64,000 bases of DNA, from the NCBI GenBank assembly GCA_014529385.2, contig CM043944.1, positions 75,897,884 through 75,961,883 of the forward strand, given 5' to 3'. The position numbers and the translations under genes are program-made. Origin of the DNA: Adiantum capillus-veneris (lineage: Eukaryota; Streptophyta; Polypodiopsida; Polypodiales; Pteridaceae). The notes beneath the pieces are model-generated. The model was not told the origin of the DNA and did no database searches. It saw only the letters and a list, made by a program, of their open reading frames with translations. Within the stretch, counting starts at the first letter, position 1. Every line of letters starts with the position of its first letter. Positions 1 to 12,447 of the stretch are shown here, piece after piece.

Positions 1-1110
1 TTTGGTCACCAACCCATTGAAGTTAATGGGGCATTTTATCTCATGTCCTACAAAAATCCCCACTCTTATTTATATACAATCAACCATCAGAAATTGTTGT
101 TTTGGGAAAAATGCACTGGTCCATCAACTTTGGAGGCTTGTAGTGACCAAGGGATGAGAAAAATTACAAGTTTCTCATTTTTCCCATATGTAGTAGTTAT
201 TGAACTATAAGATCATGAAAGGATTTTTCAAAATGAGTGGATCTACTATGGTTTTGGAAATTTTTCCCAAAACCCTGAAAGGACATTTTTATGTCTTGTT
301 AGGTTACCATTCTAGTGTTAGTGGGGAGAGAAAGGAACAAGACTAGAGTGAACAGAAGTTTGAAACGTAGAATAGAGAAAATGGTTAGTGTGAGGCAATC
401 ACAATCATATCATGCTTGGAGTGCAAAAGATTGATTTCGATGATGGTTGGAGACAAGGCGACAAAATGACAGGCGTTGTGTGGAAAACCAATAAAGTTCT
501 GACACTAACCACTTTTCTTGTAAACATGCATTGTAATGCCACATGATTTGTTGACACCCCAATCATGGTTCTGTGGCTCAAGTTTCGTCTGTTTTGGAGT
601 TTTTTCTTAAAAAATTGAGTACTATATAAGTCAAAACTCACAATTTGAAGTTCATTTCTTGTTTTCACATTCTAGAATATCCTATCGAGCACAAACGAGC
701 ATGCACTCATATTGTGCACCACATGGACAATTCACACAAGCAAACCACTACGCACATCAATACCACCAAATCCACTCACACCACTAAAAATCTGTCACTA
801 GCACCCCATGCAGAATCTATGACTACAAATCCATATCCTCAGCACAACAAGTGTATAACCCAACATCCCAACCCGCTCCAAACACCCAAAAACCTCCCTA
901 ACGATCAAATCTAGATTATCAATCCACCATGTGACATATTTTTGTTGATCTTGGACCACTAAACCATGCCAACCGCACACCTCTTCGAGATTCTCCATCA
1001 ATTTCATCTCTACATAGAGCCACACAAGAAACAAGAGGAGTAAAGAAGAATATTAAGGTCCTCTTCAAAATCAGGATCCCTCACCTACTTTCACAGCACC
1101 TAGTTCTTAG
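1..1110. other. Non-coding flank, nothing recognised
   Basis: This stretch holds no reading frame that resembles a known family. A short Thr/His/Asn-rich open frame at about 645-914 reflects its low-complexity composition and is not called as a gene. The right part (from about 1,000) becomes A/G-rich and leads into the histone-like pseudogene. Confidence 0.5.
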
Positions 1111-1905
1111 GCCATCACAAAAACCACGCCGCAAAGATTTGGACAACGATTCAGACAAAGGTCAATCAAAGTAATAAAAGGAGACCCAGTTTCTAAAGCA
1201 CAAGAGGCCAAGAGGAAGAAAAGAATGAAAGAGATGGAAAAGAAAGAGGGAGCTAAGAAGGAAGCAAAAAGAACATAAGAAGAACAAAGAAGACAGAGGG
1301 AGCAAGAGGAATGGGAGAGAGCCAAGGCTGAGAGATCTCACTTGGAAAACTTACAACCACGGGTAGAAGCAGAGAGAAAGATGGCGGAGGATAGATCTCA
1401 AGCCACCCAACAAGCAAAGGATGGGAGCTCTAGGCCTTCAAAAATACCTCAAATAGCCAAGAAATGTGCAAAGCAGAAGAAGGACAAGGTGATGCCTAAA
1501 GAACAACAGGCTCAGCAGGAGAGGAGGAAAAAGTAAAAAAATGATCCTCCTCAATGGGCTAGGCAGGCGGCTCCTCCACCATCGCCAATAGCATAGAAAA
1601 AGCAGAGATGGAAACCAGTCACAATTTCTTTCCAAGAGATTCAAATATATCAGAACAGCATTGAGCCCATCATACCCAAAACATCATTCTCTCGGGTGGT
1701 GAGAGGGATAATGGATGAATATAGTGATTCCATTACACACATACAATGCACATTCTTATTGGCCCTATAGGATGCCACCGAAGACATTTTGGTACAGCTG
1801 TTTCAAGATGGCATTTCCTGTATGGTGCATGCTAAGCAGCATTGAAATATGGATTTAGCTCTAGCAATCAATTTGCAAAATGAAGGATGCCTTCATAAGA
1901 AATAG
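1111..1905 (+). pseudogene. Histone H3-fold pseudogene, CENH3-like
   Basis: One frame stays in register for about 265 codons and is broken only by stops at 1276 (TAA), 1534 (TAA), 1594 (TAG), 1768 (TAG) and 1843 (TGA); I see no frameshift. From about 1606 the translation follows the H3 histone fold: RWKPVT (H3 RYRPGT), FQEIQIYQNS (LREIRRYQKS), FSRVVRGI (FQRLVREI), then LAL-stop-DA (MALQEA), LVQLFQDG (LVGLFEDT) and MVHAK (AIHAK). Loop 1 is one residue longer than in canonical H3, and the EDG-type motif replaces EDTN; both are known traits of the centromeric variant CENH3. The 166-codon N-terminal tail is Lys/Glu/Gln-rich and coiled-coil-like, longer than a usual plant H3 or CENH3 tail. The fold has no visible intron, so a processed copy is possible. 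The stops at 1768 and 1843 fit C-to-T decay of CAG and CGA. H3-family origin is fairly secure; the CENH3 assignment is an inference. Confidence 0.65.
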
Positions 1906-2056
1906 TTTATTCCATGTACTCTCTCTTGATGAGATTTGTAATCTTTTCATATATTATCAAATGTGGAATTTATACCATTCTGCGCAACTGTTGAGCTTGA
2001 TTTTGTACATTGATTTTTTTAAGTATTTGAATTGTTCAAGATGTTAAATTCAAGTT

Positions 2057-2381
2057 GACCACCACGATGCACGACTAGCTTGGGGGATTTGAAAGGCGCA
2101 AAAAAAGTCATGCAACGACCTCTCGGTCGGGGGGTACATCTCGGTAATTTTTTTTTACAAAACCGGGCGATTGTTGGGAGGGGGGTACGGCGTCAACGGG
2201 ACCACCACAAAGCACGAAGGCACTTGGCGGAGTCGTGCAGCGCAAAAAAAAGGCATGTGCACCATGGCGCACAAGGGGATAGATCTGCCTCCTATGCACC
2301 GTTGCGCACGTGGATTTGTTTTGCACCGTACGACCCCATTGAACGCCATCATTCTCTATGGTTGTCCCATTGACCCCGTAC

Positions 2382-2431
<50 letters not shown>

Positions 2432-2468
2432 GACCCGTTTCATAAAAAAATCACCGAGATGTGCCCCC
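2057..2468. mobile_element. Fold-back (MITE-like) element with nested direct repeat
   Basis: Positions 2129-2155 (GGGGGGTACATCTCGGTAAT plus a T run) match the reverse complement of 2444-2468 with two mismatches. The inner arms also pair: 2186-2283 is an imperfect reverse complement of about 2283-2381, centred on the AGATCT at 2281-2286. The whole 340 bp is therefore one long inverted repeat. A partial extra unit, 2057-2115, repeats the start of the left arm (GACCACCAC..GCACGA..GCGCAAAAAAA; compare 2200-2260) in direct orientation, so the element grew by unequal duplication or rearrangement. No target duplication could be assigned and no coding capacity is expected. Apparent Pro/Gly reading frames across it are by-products of the poly-C tract. 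Confidence 0.7.
2383..2427. repeat. Poly-C homopolymer, 45 nt
   Basis: An uninterrupted run of 45 C lies in the right arm of the fold-back element. The left arm has only a short G run at the equivalent place. Its exact length may be unreliable because long G/C homopolymers are error-prone in sequencing. Confidence 0.9.
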
Positions 2469-2612
2469 TGGCGGATGCATGTTTGAGGTTCTGTGTATGT
2501 GTTGGGCAAATGAAATTTATTGGACAATATGAATTTTAAAAAAAAACAAGTACAGAATGTTGAAAAAACTTGTTAACAGAAATAATTATTGTGTATTGAT
2601 TTGGATATTACA

Positions 2613-5155
2613 TCATGGTTGATTAGTTTTACTACGAATTACATATGTGGGTATGGGACGAATGATTGACTTGAGACCAAGGGATTTTACAATTTCCTCT
2701 GGGTTTGTCAAACCTTGACCTAGGCTCAAGGTGTAGTGACAGAGGACATGGCCTAAGTGCTTGCCTGTAAAGGCATACAAAACCGCATCTCGGTCCACCA
2801 ATATACATTTGTGAGCATTTAGGGTGAGGGAATCTTCAGCAAGTATGACACTTAATGCTTTGCACTTGCAGCTTTGTAGAACTATTCATGGAAAACTATG
2901 TGTGAGCAACTCAAAGAATCGATGGTTCCAGGTGGCTCAGGTAGTGCCAAAGCGAGCTATCCCTACCCATGGGCATGTTGCATGAACCTCCAGTACGCAT
3001 TGCAAACTTATCAACATGGAATGCCGTCTGCAAATCATTTTAAACGACTTTAACACTTGTTGTAAGGAATAATAGCAATTGACCATGTTAAGATATGCTT
3101 ACCTTAGTTTCTTCATCCTTCTCTTCAAAAATTTTCTTTGTAAGATCAATGATAGATCGATCATCTCTACTCATCGCGATCAGTGGTTTGTGTGGATGAA
3201 AAGTGCTTTCTGGGACGCTTTCATAAAATGAGGCACATGATTTGATTTCCACAAGTGTACTTGTTACTGTGTCTTCACCAACTTGTGCTCGTTTCCATTG
3301 GGGAGGAAATAGAGGCTTGCTGGGAGACCTTGGTCTCCAAAGTCAATTTGAAATTTTACTTTCTCTTCCTTTACACTGGGATCCTTCATGCCCACATAAA
3401 TAGAAAGCACTACGAGCAACTCATCTTTTTTGAGTCCTAATGTTTTGGCAATGTCATCAAGGAAGAAAAAGTGATGATCATCCACCACCATTGCATGCAA
3501 AGTGAGAATTTGGATGTGTGGGACTTCCTCCAGCACCGCATCTCCCTCTATCATCCGATCTTCCTCCTCAGTGGAGCTTGGCTCTTGCAAGAGGACGAGT
3601 GCCATAGATGCTTCATTCTGCTCATCAATCTCTTTGATTCCTCCACAATGGTCAGAGGTGGTCTTTGGTTGACCTTTTCCATTGATTTTCCCTTATCCAT
3701 GCCCTCAAGCACAAGTAAGGCCAAAACCATGTCCCAAGAAATGAAGTGGGTGCCTATGCACCCCATGTCCAAATCTATGAGATCATCCTCATCCTCTGTC
3801 CCGTGGTCTCGTTCCGTGAGGCCTTTATAAACCTCAATAAGCAAAAGAAAACTTTTTGTCGGTCGCATAGAGATGCTGGAAATCCATTTGCAACCACGCC
3901 ATTTTGGATCCCTCAAAGACTATGGTATATTCGTCCATGTGCTACACCATGTAGTCAAGAAAGCTTTTGAATGCCTCTGCATGAAGGTTGGCGGAGTCTT
4001 GCATGTCAATTGTGTGAATGTGAGAAATGAAGTTTAAAACCTAGAAAGTCACTTATATACCCAAAATCACTTTTTAAAAAGCACTTAAAATTAATGTTAA
4101 AATAACTTAAAAGTATAATTTTAAACAAAATCATGCGACAAAGCATTAAAAGACACTAACATTGAAAAAATTTGTGCTCCACATCAAAGAGACTGCATGT
4201 TTCAATAAAAAACTTGAACAAGTTGAGAATAAACAAGTATGCACACAAACGAGATTTAAAACACTCTATGTATTAATGGGAGCAACATCCCTATCAATTA
4301 CAAGCTTTTACAAAAACACGTCGCGGAAACAGAATGCTCTCACATAGAAAGCTCTTCTCTTTTTTGAAGCGAACAACCTTTTCATTGATTACAAAGAGAT
4401 ATTGCTTGGGCAAGGCCTATTTGAGATTAGGATACTTGCGAAGGTGACTGAGGTGCCAGCCATTCACTACAATGTTGTGCATTGCATTGTCGTGGAGGCA
4501 TATTTGCGGGTAAACTGATTCTCTAGGAGCAACATCAGAGTCTAGTGCCTCCCGTTCTCCCATCGTCAACTTCCATCTTCTATAGGGAAAGACCATTGAC
4601 AAGCTTCACTTCGCAATATGGAATTGAACACAAAACTTTCAACAACTACAGAGCACTTGATTTTATATCCTTGGTGGTTGACCACCTTAGTCTCCCATAC
4701 AGCTGAAGGAATCCGTTGATCGCACTTTCCCCTTTGTAGTTCCACATTGTTGGTGTCTTGTGAGCACTCCGAAGTCAAAATATAAACACAAACACATGAA
4801 GATACATAGACCATGGTATTGTGGCTTTGTGGGAACCATAGGTGCACTTCATTGCTTCTTGCAAATCCTCCTCGATTCTCCTTTTGGTTGCTATGATCAA
4901 GGCACCGTCTAGCTTAGGAAATTCTAGACTCTCCAAGGTTGGTGAGTGAACCGGAGAAAGATTACCATACCCATTTTTCTTAGGAGTGAGATAAGTATGA
5001 TTATAAAAGAAAATGTCATGTGAGGAAAGCTCAAAGGATGAACATCCAGCATAGAGCAACTTGTCAAGCTCAATGTGGACGGCCTCAAAAGTTCCTGTGA
5101 AGGACTTTATTGGCTCCCACTCTACAAAACTGAACAAGAAAACATCTGCAAACAT
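2613..5155 (-). pseudogene. Exon-like remnant of an unidentified gene
   Basis: Several minus-strand blocks read like protein and are separated by AT-rich, intron-like gaps of 100-400 bp. They lie at about 5155-4790 (contains KRRIEEDLQEAMKC), 4760-4420 (KCDQRIPSAVWETKVVNHQG), 4020-3850 (HAEAFKSFLDYMV), 3780-3270 (HHFFFLDDIAKTLGLKKDEL and EEKVKFQIDFGDQGLPASLY), 3270-3110 (ends EEKDEETK at a good GTAAG donor) and 2960-2613 (KCILVDRDAVLYAFTGKHLG). At least one in-frame TAG (near 3955), other stops, and frame changes not at plausible splice sites indicate decay. I do not recognise the family. Acidic and charged linkers between blocks suggest a nuclear or cytosolic soluble protein, but that is a guess. 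Exon limits are approximate. Confidence 0.35.
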
Positions 5156-5726
5156 GAATAAGCAATGGAAATATTACAGACATCAAAAGCAATGTACAAA
5201 GAAAAAATACTAAATAGAAAACCTTAAAACTTGAAAGAGGAGTAAAACTCCAGTTTGGAAGAAACCTCGATGGAGCCACTGCTATCTTTAGCTTCAGTTG
5301 TGAAGCAATATACACATGCTGCACCTTCGTAAGCATATTTTCATCTTGTGTTTTCTTGAACTCCGTATTTCTTTTCTTCCAATGGTGTGCTCAAGAAACC
5401 ATGTGTCTCCTTGAGACCTTGTGTCCACCTCTTGAGCTAGATTGCATTATCACCCATATCATTCGTTTGAACTCCATTGTCACCCAATATCCACTGTCGT
5501 CTTGTACATTGCTACATGAAATGGAGTCAGTGACACTCCTAGGTCATCGAGTACCTGATGATTCCATGGGGAATAGTGGCACAACCTGCAGACAAACACT
5601 TATGATTAAACATTGCACATTTATGTTCTCAGCTATATAAAGAGCAAGATTCTTGATGGTACACAAAGACGATTGATGCCACTTACTTCTATACTGCTCC
5701 ACCTACCTGTTGGCTTAATGGGGAAG
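5156..5726. other. Spacer left of the giant retrotransposon
   Basis: AT-rich DNA with no recognised gene. It ends at the ATAAT target site duplication (5727-5731) that abuts the left LTR. Confidence 0.5.
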
Positions 5727-5731
5727 ATAAT

Positions 5732-6612
5732 TGTTTGGTGGATACAGGGGTATGCACACCAAACCTTGTAAAAACTCTATTTTTCAAAGAAAGCCATATA
5801 ATTCCGCCTAGGATGAGTTGTAACCGTGATGTGATTAGACAATACCCTGTCTAATTCTCTGAGTCTACACCCTTGGAAGAGGCCGGATGGCCGTGGAAAA
5901 GCCCCCTTAACTTTTAAAGTCAAAACCCTTAGTTTTGAGAGGAGAATTATCCTTAGCAAAAGGGAGTTGAAAACATGCACTGTGGAGGCCTCTTACTGCT
6001 ACAAATTGTAATCTTCTTTTCTCCTGAACTGGTAATCAAAATTTGTTTCCGAATAGCACATTGATTTCCTTGTCTCTTGCTCTACAATCTAAGTGTAATC
6101 ATTTTCAATTTTGTTGTAGTTCACGACGCATTGTTTGCAAGCTAAATGCATTGATTTGGAGGTTAAAATGGTTGTTTTTTGATGTTTTGACCATGGATAA
6201 GTGTTTATATGCTTAAGGAAGACCTTTTCGAGTACTTTTTTTTGAGTTTCTTGCACAATTTTTTTGATGGATCGTGATTTATGTACCTTCCCAGATGGTG
6301 ATAAAACTTGGTAGGATTGAACCCTTAAGCGTTGTGATACCTCACTTAAGTTTCGTTGCATTCCGGATTTGTTTGGATGCCGAAAAGGCGTGATGACCTA
6401 GAGTGGTGAGATTGGATGCATACTAATTGTCTGACCAGGTAGTGGTTGATTTGCTTTTGTCATACAACGAGTAGCCCTCTGAGTTCAGTTTGGTGAGATT
6501 GACACTCTCATTAAGTCTCCGTGCCCCATCCCGAGTCGCTTCCTTGCATATTGACATTATGTTAGTACAAAAGAGCTATGCTACAGACGTCCATCGCGGT
6601 GACCCACTAACA
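5732..6612 (+). repeat. 5' LTR of the giant element (881 bp)
   Basis: The LTR begins TGTTTGGTGG and ends CCCACTAACA immediately before the primer binding site. It aligns throughout with 35329-36318. It holds one degenerate copy of the palindromic motif found in the leader (6265-6284, TGATGGATCGTGATTTATGT, 16 of 20 matches). No convincing TATA box was picked out. Confidence 0.92.
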
Positions 6613-6613
6613 T

Positions 6614-6631
6614 TGGCGCAACTGCCGGGGA
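6614..6631 (+). promoter_or_regulatory. Primer binding site, tRNA-Asp-like
   Basis: TGGCGCAACTGCCGGGGA begins two bases after the LTR end. It resembles the Athila/Tat primer site TGGCGCCGTTGCCGGGGA, complementary to the tRNA-Asp 3' end, with a few mismatches. Confidence 0.8.
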
Positions 6632-7173
6632 GACTGATCCTTAGGTGGTGAGTGACTCAGCGTACAAAAACCAACAAAAAAAAGAAATCTCTCCCTTCAA
6701 GCTTTTGATACCCGTTCCGCTTACACATAGACAGTGAAGCAGCTACATGTAGGTTTAGTGCTTGGTAGAGACTAGAGTCCGAGACTAGCCAGTGCTATTC
6801 CTTAAGAGCAAAGAAAGCTGTGAGTGAAGTACAAGATAGTATTTCATTCTTTGATTTTTACATGCTTGGGAAGGGTTGTTCCACCACACACTTTGTTGCT
6901 ATTTTTATATTGTTAAGTTCATTTATGTTTGAAAATTCATTTGAGTTTATAGGAGTAGGTTCGGAAACAAATTACACCATCATTTGGGGCCAAAAGGATT
7001 GAGGAAAAAACTATCAAAAACCTAATTTTGGTGTTGAAGACCATAACTCTGAAAAGTTGAAGAAGTGATGATCAGAGATTTAAAATTGGACCAAACCCAG
7101 CAAAACTTTCAAGAAGGGGATAAAAACACTTGCTGAAAAAGACTGTGCAAAAAACTTTCAAATTGCTTGTCCA

Positions 7174-8320
7174 ACATGGATCGCGATCCATATACCTTTT
7201 TGGCAAAATGTGCTAAAACTATTTTCTTTGCTTAGAACAGGCTCTTAGGCATCAGAACCTTGAGTTTGGTCAGAAATAGAGTGCTATAAGATTAAAAGAA
7301 ATTCAAAAGATTCGGTGAACAGAGCAAAAACTTGAAAAAAGGGGAAAACAGGGAAAAACTGAACATTTACTTGTCTAAATTCAAGAAGGGACGAGAATTG
7401 GGATCAACTAGAAGCAGGGAATCAACAAAACCAAATTTCATGTCCAGATGCTTCCCAAAATGGTTCGCGATCCATATTCTAGGTAGACATCTGACAACAA
7501 GATTTGATCAGTGTACTCCTGATTACTAGTTGAACAACTTCTCCAAAAGGAGCCATAGACAAAACGTGAAAATATCCAGTCAAAATACCAGGAAAGGAGT
7601 TGTTTGCAAAAAACCGCAAAACAGACACAAAATCTTTCTTTTCACCTAGAAAAAACTAATCAAATCCAAAAGACTTGGGGAATAGCATCAACATACCTTG
7701 TGTGATCAACTCACAAAGTGTTAGTCCAAAATCTTGCCAAACATGGATCACAATCCATGTATCTTTTTGGAATTTTGAGCTAATAATAGGCAAGCAGGAA
7801 AGTGATAACAATTGAAACATTTTCTCACAAAGGACCCTTATCAAAAAATTTCAAAAAGAGGGCAAAAGGGGGCAAAAATAAGATCAAGGGGGACACCACT
7901 CAAATAAACCCTAAAACTGACTTTTGTCTGTCCTAAAAAGCTTTAAAACATTCAGAGACCATATAGCCAGCATCACTAGGCCAAGGACTAGCTGTGGGAC
8001 AAATTTTAGTGCATTTTGACACAAAGGAACATGGATCGTGATCCATGTTCCCCTAACACATTTTGACACCAAACTGGCACCATAGCTAGAGGGAATCACA
8101 TAGAGTCTAGTGGTCCTTCAAGAGTTGAATTTGGGTGAAAGAAACCATCCCAAAAGCATACAAGGGATAGAAGCTCATGCAAAGTGACAGAATGAACTTA
8201 GCTTCCAATCTAGATGTTCATTTCTAAACATTTTAATACCATAAGACCTCTTAATCATGTTAAACCTTATAGTAGCAACAAAAGTTCATTTGGCTTCCCA
8301 ACATGGATCACGATCCATGT
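7174..8320. repeat. Left field of five 20-bp palindromes (period about 280 bp)
   Basis: Five copies related to the palindrome ACATGGATCGCGATCCATGT lie at 7174-7193, 7458-7477, 7741-7760, 8029-8048 and 8301-8320. Start-to-start spacings are 284, 283, 288 and 272 bp. Most copies are followed by a tail like ACCTTTTTGGCAAAAT. Spacers between copies look only weakly related, so the palindrome is the best preserved part. The field lies in the untranslated leader between the primer site and gag. No gene is seen in 6,640-8,650. Confidence 0.85.
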
Positions 8321-8656
8321 ACCTCTGAGTTAGAATAGAGACAAAAATTTACCACACAAGAGCTAGCCCACAATAACCTGGTGGTTCTTTCAAAATTGAA
8401 ATTGGACCCAAATTGTTGAGGTTGTGTAAGTAATTGTGTGCTACTAAAAAAGCCTAGCTAAGTTTTGTCAATTAAAAGCAAGAACTAAGGAGAACGGTTG
8501 TAAGCTCATAGCTATCAAGAAAATTCTTGACAGGTTTCAGGTACTAGAGGATACTACCCAGCAAGCAAGATCAAACGGGAGATTCAAACTATTTAATGAG
8601 GTAATTCGGTTCGGATTTTGTATTACCAATTCTTCATGAATTTGTGATCGGGAAGA

Positions 8657-11394
8657 TTGTACGAGAATAAGAATCCCATCATCTTTGATCAAGGGAGTAA
8701 TCACTCGATGGAAGAAAGCATGAATCAGAGACCAGTGCCGCCTTTGGAACCCATTTTAGAGGAGAGTTTCTCTGACACTTTGTCGGAGAGATCATACAGC
8801 CTGACGAAGATTCCAACAAGTCAAACCCTAAGGGAACAACTTCGATGGGTGCAAGTCCTTCTCAACGTGCATCTAATATAAAATTCTTGTATTTGAAGTT
8901 TCAATTTAAAAATGTGCTTAAGGCCAAAATCTATAAGGATGGAATGGACTACTCCTGTGTTAAGTTGGAAAATAAGTTGAGCGATTTCAGAGACCTTGTA
9001 GATGTTGATTATAACCGGGATAGATATTTCAACCGAGAGGGAATAATGTACCTGGTGGTTCATAACCCTTTTATTGTGGATAAATGGGGAATGACTGGCA
9101 CCAAGGACAAGGTAGATAATGAGCTGGCCGATGAACCACCCAAAATGGAGAAACAAAACGCGGTACTCAGGCGCACCAATGAGACAGAGTGCTTAACACA
9201 AACAACACATATGTGGGGATTTATAAGTTCAATAATGGAGAACAAAAACTATATTACAGATGTGACAAGTCCCGCATCAAAGAATCGACGGACCGAAGTT
9301 TACACGTACACGGAGGGGAGAAGTATGTTTACATGTATGTTTACACGTACACAGAGGGGAGAAGTATTCAGGTGGTCATAATAGACAAGTATGGCCGAAA
9401 GTACTCTCCAATGGATCGTAAGGAATTAGAGAGATATACCTATTTTGGAGGACCACTATGTAAATCTGAAAGAGGTAAAAACCACGACTACTCACACCAG
9501 ACCTGAGACCGTACCTATGAGCCCCTTGAGAACCAAGGTGGAGGATTCTTATGGACATGAACGAGTCCCAAAAATAGAACCTTTAGGATCGACAACATCT
9601 AGGGATTCCATGAACACACATAGGGGCAGTACTGTTCCTGACATCACTTACACCACTAGAATCCCTCCGACTATTACACGAGATTGACTTGATGAACGTA
9701 TAGCGGATATGATACCACTGGTAGTACCAAGAGGAGACTATGAACCTAGAGAAGTCACACCAGGCGGACCAAGTGTTGTTAGAATGGTTGTAGAGGCTAG
9801 AAATATGTGATCATCTCAGGTGGCAAAATGCGTACCCAAAAATTATAATAGATCTGGAGATTTGTATGCCCATGTGTCAATCTTCAAACAAGTGTTGAGA
9901 GTAGAACAGGTAACTGATTTACACACTCAATATGAAGGTTTTGGGTTGACATTAGAAGGTACTGCCTTGACTTGGTTCCAACCATTTAACAGCTTGGAAT
10001 TCCCAAGTATTGAGCAACTTCTCCGCTGAGGAATTCTCAGAAAGGGGGATCAAGCATAACACTGTCTCCCAGATCTATGCATTTAGGCAAAAAGAAAAAG
10101 AGAAAGTGAAGGAAGAGTTGCTTCGTTTCAAGCAGTACATAGAAAGATGCCTTGCTCGAGAACTACCTCAGGATGAAAGACTATCCGTCCTTTTCATAGA
10201 AGGATTGCGAAATGACATGCTCAAAAAGGACTTGCACTTGAAGGCATGTGTAACTTTTGAGCAAGTCACTAAAGAGGCATTGTATCTTGTAGATAACTGC
10301 ATGGCATATGGGGAGGTGAATGAAGACACAAATCAGGGGACGAGTAGCACCTCTTCAACCACTAGTGAGTCCACGACAAAATTGGGAGGGCAAAACCCAA
10401 TTGTTCTGCACGTTGATCAAATGATCGAGGAAGTGATGAGGAGGATAAACCAAGGAAACACGGTGAACCCAAACACACGACAACCGTCCACTCGAAAATG
10501 CGATACTTGTGGAGGAGATCATCTAACCCAATGGTGCAACCTTCAACAAAGTCCAAGAGTTAATGCACAGCAAATACTGAAGTGGTGTGCTACCGAACAA
10601 AAATGGACAAACCATGAAACTCACGAATGTTTCTATAATCGGAACTATGTTAGAGAGAGACAATACAGATCACATGGAGGACAACAACTTCCGCCCCCTC
10701 CAAGGTACCAATTAGGTCCAAATAACGCAATCTTGGGGGAGGAAAAATCTCAAACCTGTGTTGGGACATCAACCTCCCTTACCCCAGGAAAATAGGACTA
10801 TGGTAAATCTCAACCAATAGAACCCCCTTCTGATCAGAGTATGGTCCAAGTAGTCTCATACCGGGAAGATTCAGACAATACTTATGAGAGGGGATTCTAT
10901 GGGAATGTATATGCTTCAGAGGGACATAATCCATGGATAATTCCCAAAGAGATATCCGAACCCTCATATATAGCACAACCAGCTAAAAATCATTACGTGG
11001 TCAATGAGAATATGCTCATGTTCATGGAAAATCAGGGCTATAAACCTAAGGGCTACCCTCCTAGAGCCGGACAATTGATGGGGACTCCACAAGCTTCTCC
11101 ACCACTATAGGACCATGCTATGAATGTGGTGGTGATCATTGGGTGAGAGTTTGTCTAAACAAAGAAGAACAGGTGAAACTTTTTGGATTTTGTGACGGAT
11201 GCACGACTGACCATCTCATTCCACAGTGTCCAAAAAACCCTAAAAACAAAGGAAAAGCAACCATGAACAAAATGTGGATTGTGCCAAGCTCAAGTGGATC
11301 AGAAACAGAATCAAACATTCCTATAAACGCAGTCATTAGAGCTCAAGCACATGAGGCAGCAAGGAGCGTCCCAGCCAGCCAAACAGAGATATAA
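8657..11394 (+). pseudogene. gag: gag of the giant element (decayed)
   Basis: Gag-type protein is spread over at least three frames. 8657-8880 and 8845-9230 form the N-terminal region. 9820-10029 and 10010-10795 hold the capsid-like core (LYAHVSIFKQVL, TALTWFQPF, FKQYIERCLARELPQDERLS, the usual Retrotrans_gag pattern), with a frame change at about 10,020. Three zinc knuckles follow at 10499-10537 (CDTCGGDHLTQWC), 11116-11154 (CYECGGDHWVRVC) and 11191-11229 (CDGCTTDHLIPQC). All three have the spacing CX2CX3HX4C, one residue shorter than the canonical CCHC box. Gag would form the virus-like particle and bind the RNA. Stops and frameshifts make this copy non-functional. Confidence 0.85.
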
Positions 11395-11399
11395 AACTT

Positions 11400-12447
11400 G
11401 TCTGTCCGAACCCCTAGGAAATCCTAGAAGGAAAAATGAGACAAGATGAAATCCAAAAGAGAAAAGGAAAAAACGGCATTGGAAACCAAATTACTGAAAA
11501 CAGAGGAGCAACTTCAAAGGGAAAGAGAACTTATGGGAAACAACAAGATAAAAAAACCATCGGATCTACCATCAAGAGGGTCGGTCTTGGTAGACAAGGT
11601 GTTCGAATGTTTGGACACAATTCTAAAATCTTACGAGGCAAGGCGAAAGCCTAACCAAACCCAAGAGGATAGGTGGTTAATGTCCCGCGGAGGTCACTTA
11701 ATAAAAATGTAACCTATCACGTAAGTTCAACAGAAGGGTATTTAAAGTTCTTGAAACTTACATAAATATATATACAGAAGGGCATTATTTTTTCAAATTT
11801 GAAAAAAACTTGCAGATTTTAAAAGAAAAAGGTACATTATATTCCTAACAAAATTCACAGATAAGAGGTTTTACAAACATGTCTTGAACGCACATGATAT
11901 GGTAGGTTTACACATAGTGAACTCCCCGAGGTTAATGTACCCTCATCCAGGCTATGAGAAAGAGAGACTAAACATGTGCAAGGAGATCATCCAAGCCGCT
12001 CAAGCGCTTATGGAACCATCAATTCCTACGGCTCCAGAAAACTGAGGTACTAATCCGAGAAAAGATTCAAGAGTTAGGGGGGCGGGGAATTGGAAAGAAT
12101 AACCTATCAGATCCTGTCGGCAAAACACCATTGGATACGAGGGTGGTAGCCAATACAACAGATGTAACCTATTCTCAAGTACCACTGCCAATTCCGAAGG
12201 TAGAAGAACAATGGCCTCAAGAGCTATGGGAACAAATTAGGAATAGAAAAGATTGAAGTGCCACACTTGTGTCAGCTCCCATCCCAAAAATCCACCTGGA
12301 ACATGAGTTCTATCCAAATGACATTAGATCACTATATGGTGATGCATGTACAGCAATATCAGAAGACAGTAAACCGCAGTCATTGAAGACTTTACCTTCA
12401 TTTATTGGTAACCATGAAACTTGGTCAGAGGTAACGAAAGTACCATT
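11400..12447 (+). pseudogene. gag-protease linker of the giant element
   Basis: Short frames here are Lys/Glu-rich (11446-11712, coiled-coil-like) and end with 12269-12457. The last frame runs straight into the nested element, where its stop codon is created by the insertion junction. No separate domain is recognised. The TCAAT target duplication of the nested element is at 12448-12452. Confidence 0.5.

Noticed and set aside
2108-2539. Pro- or Gly-rich open frames
   Set aside because: They are produced by translation of the poly-C tract and the inverted-repeat arms on both strands.
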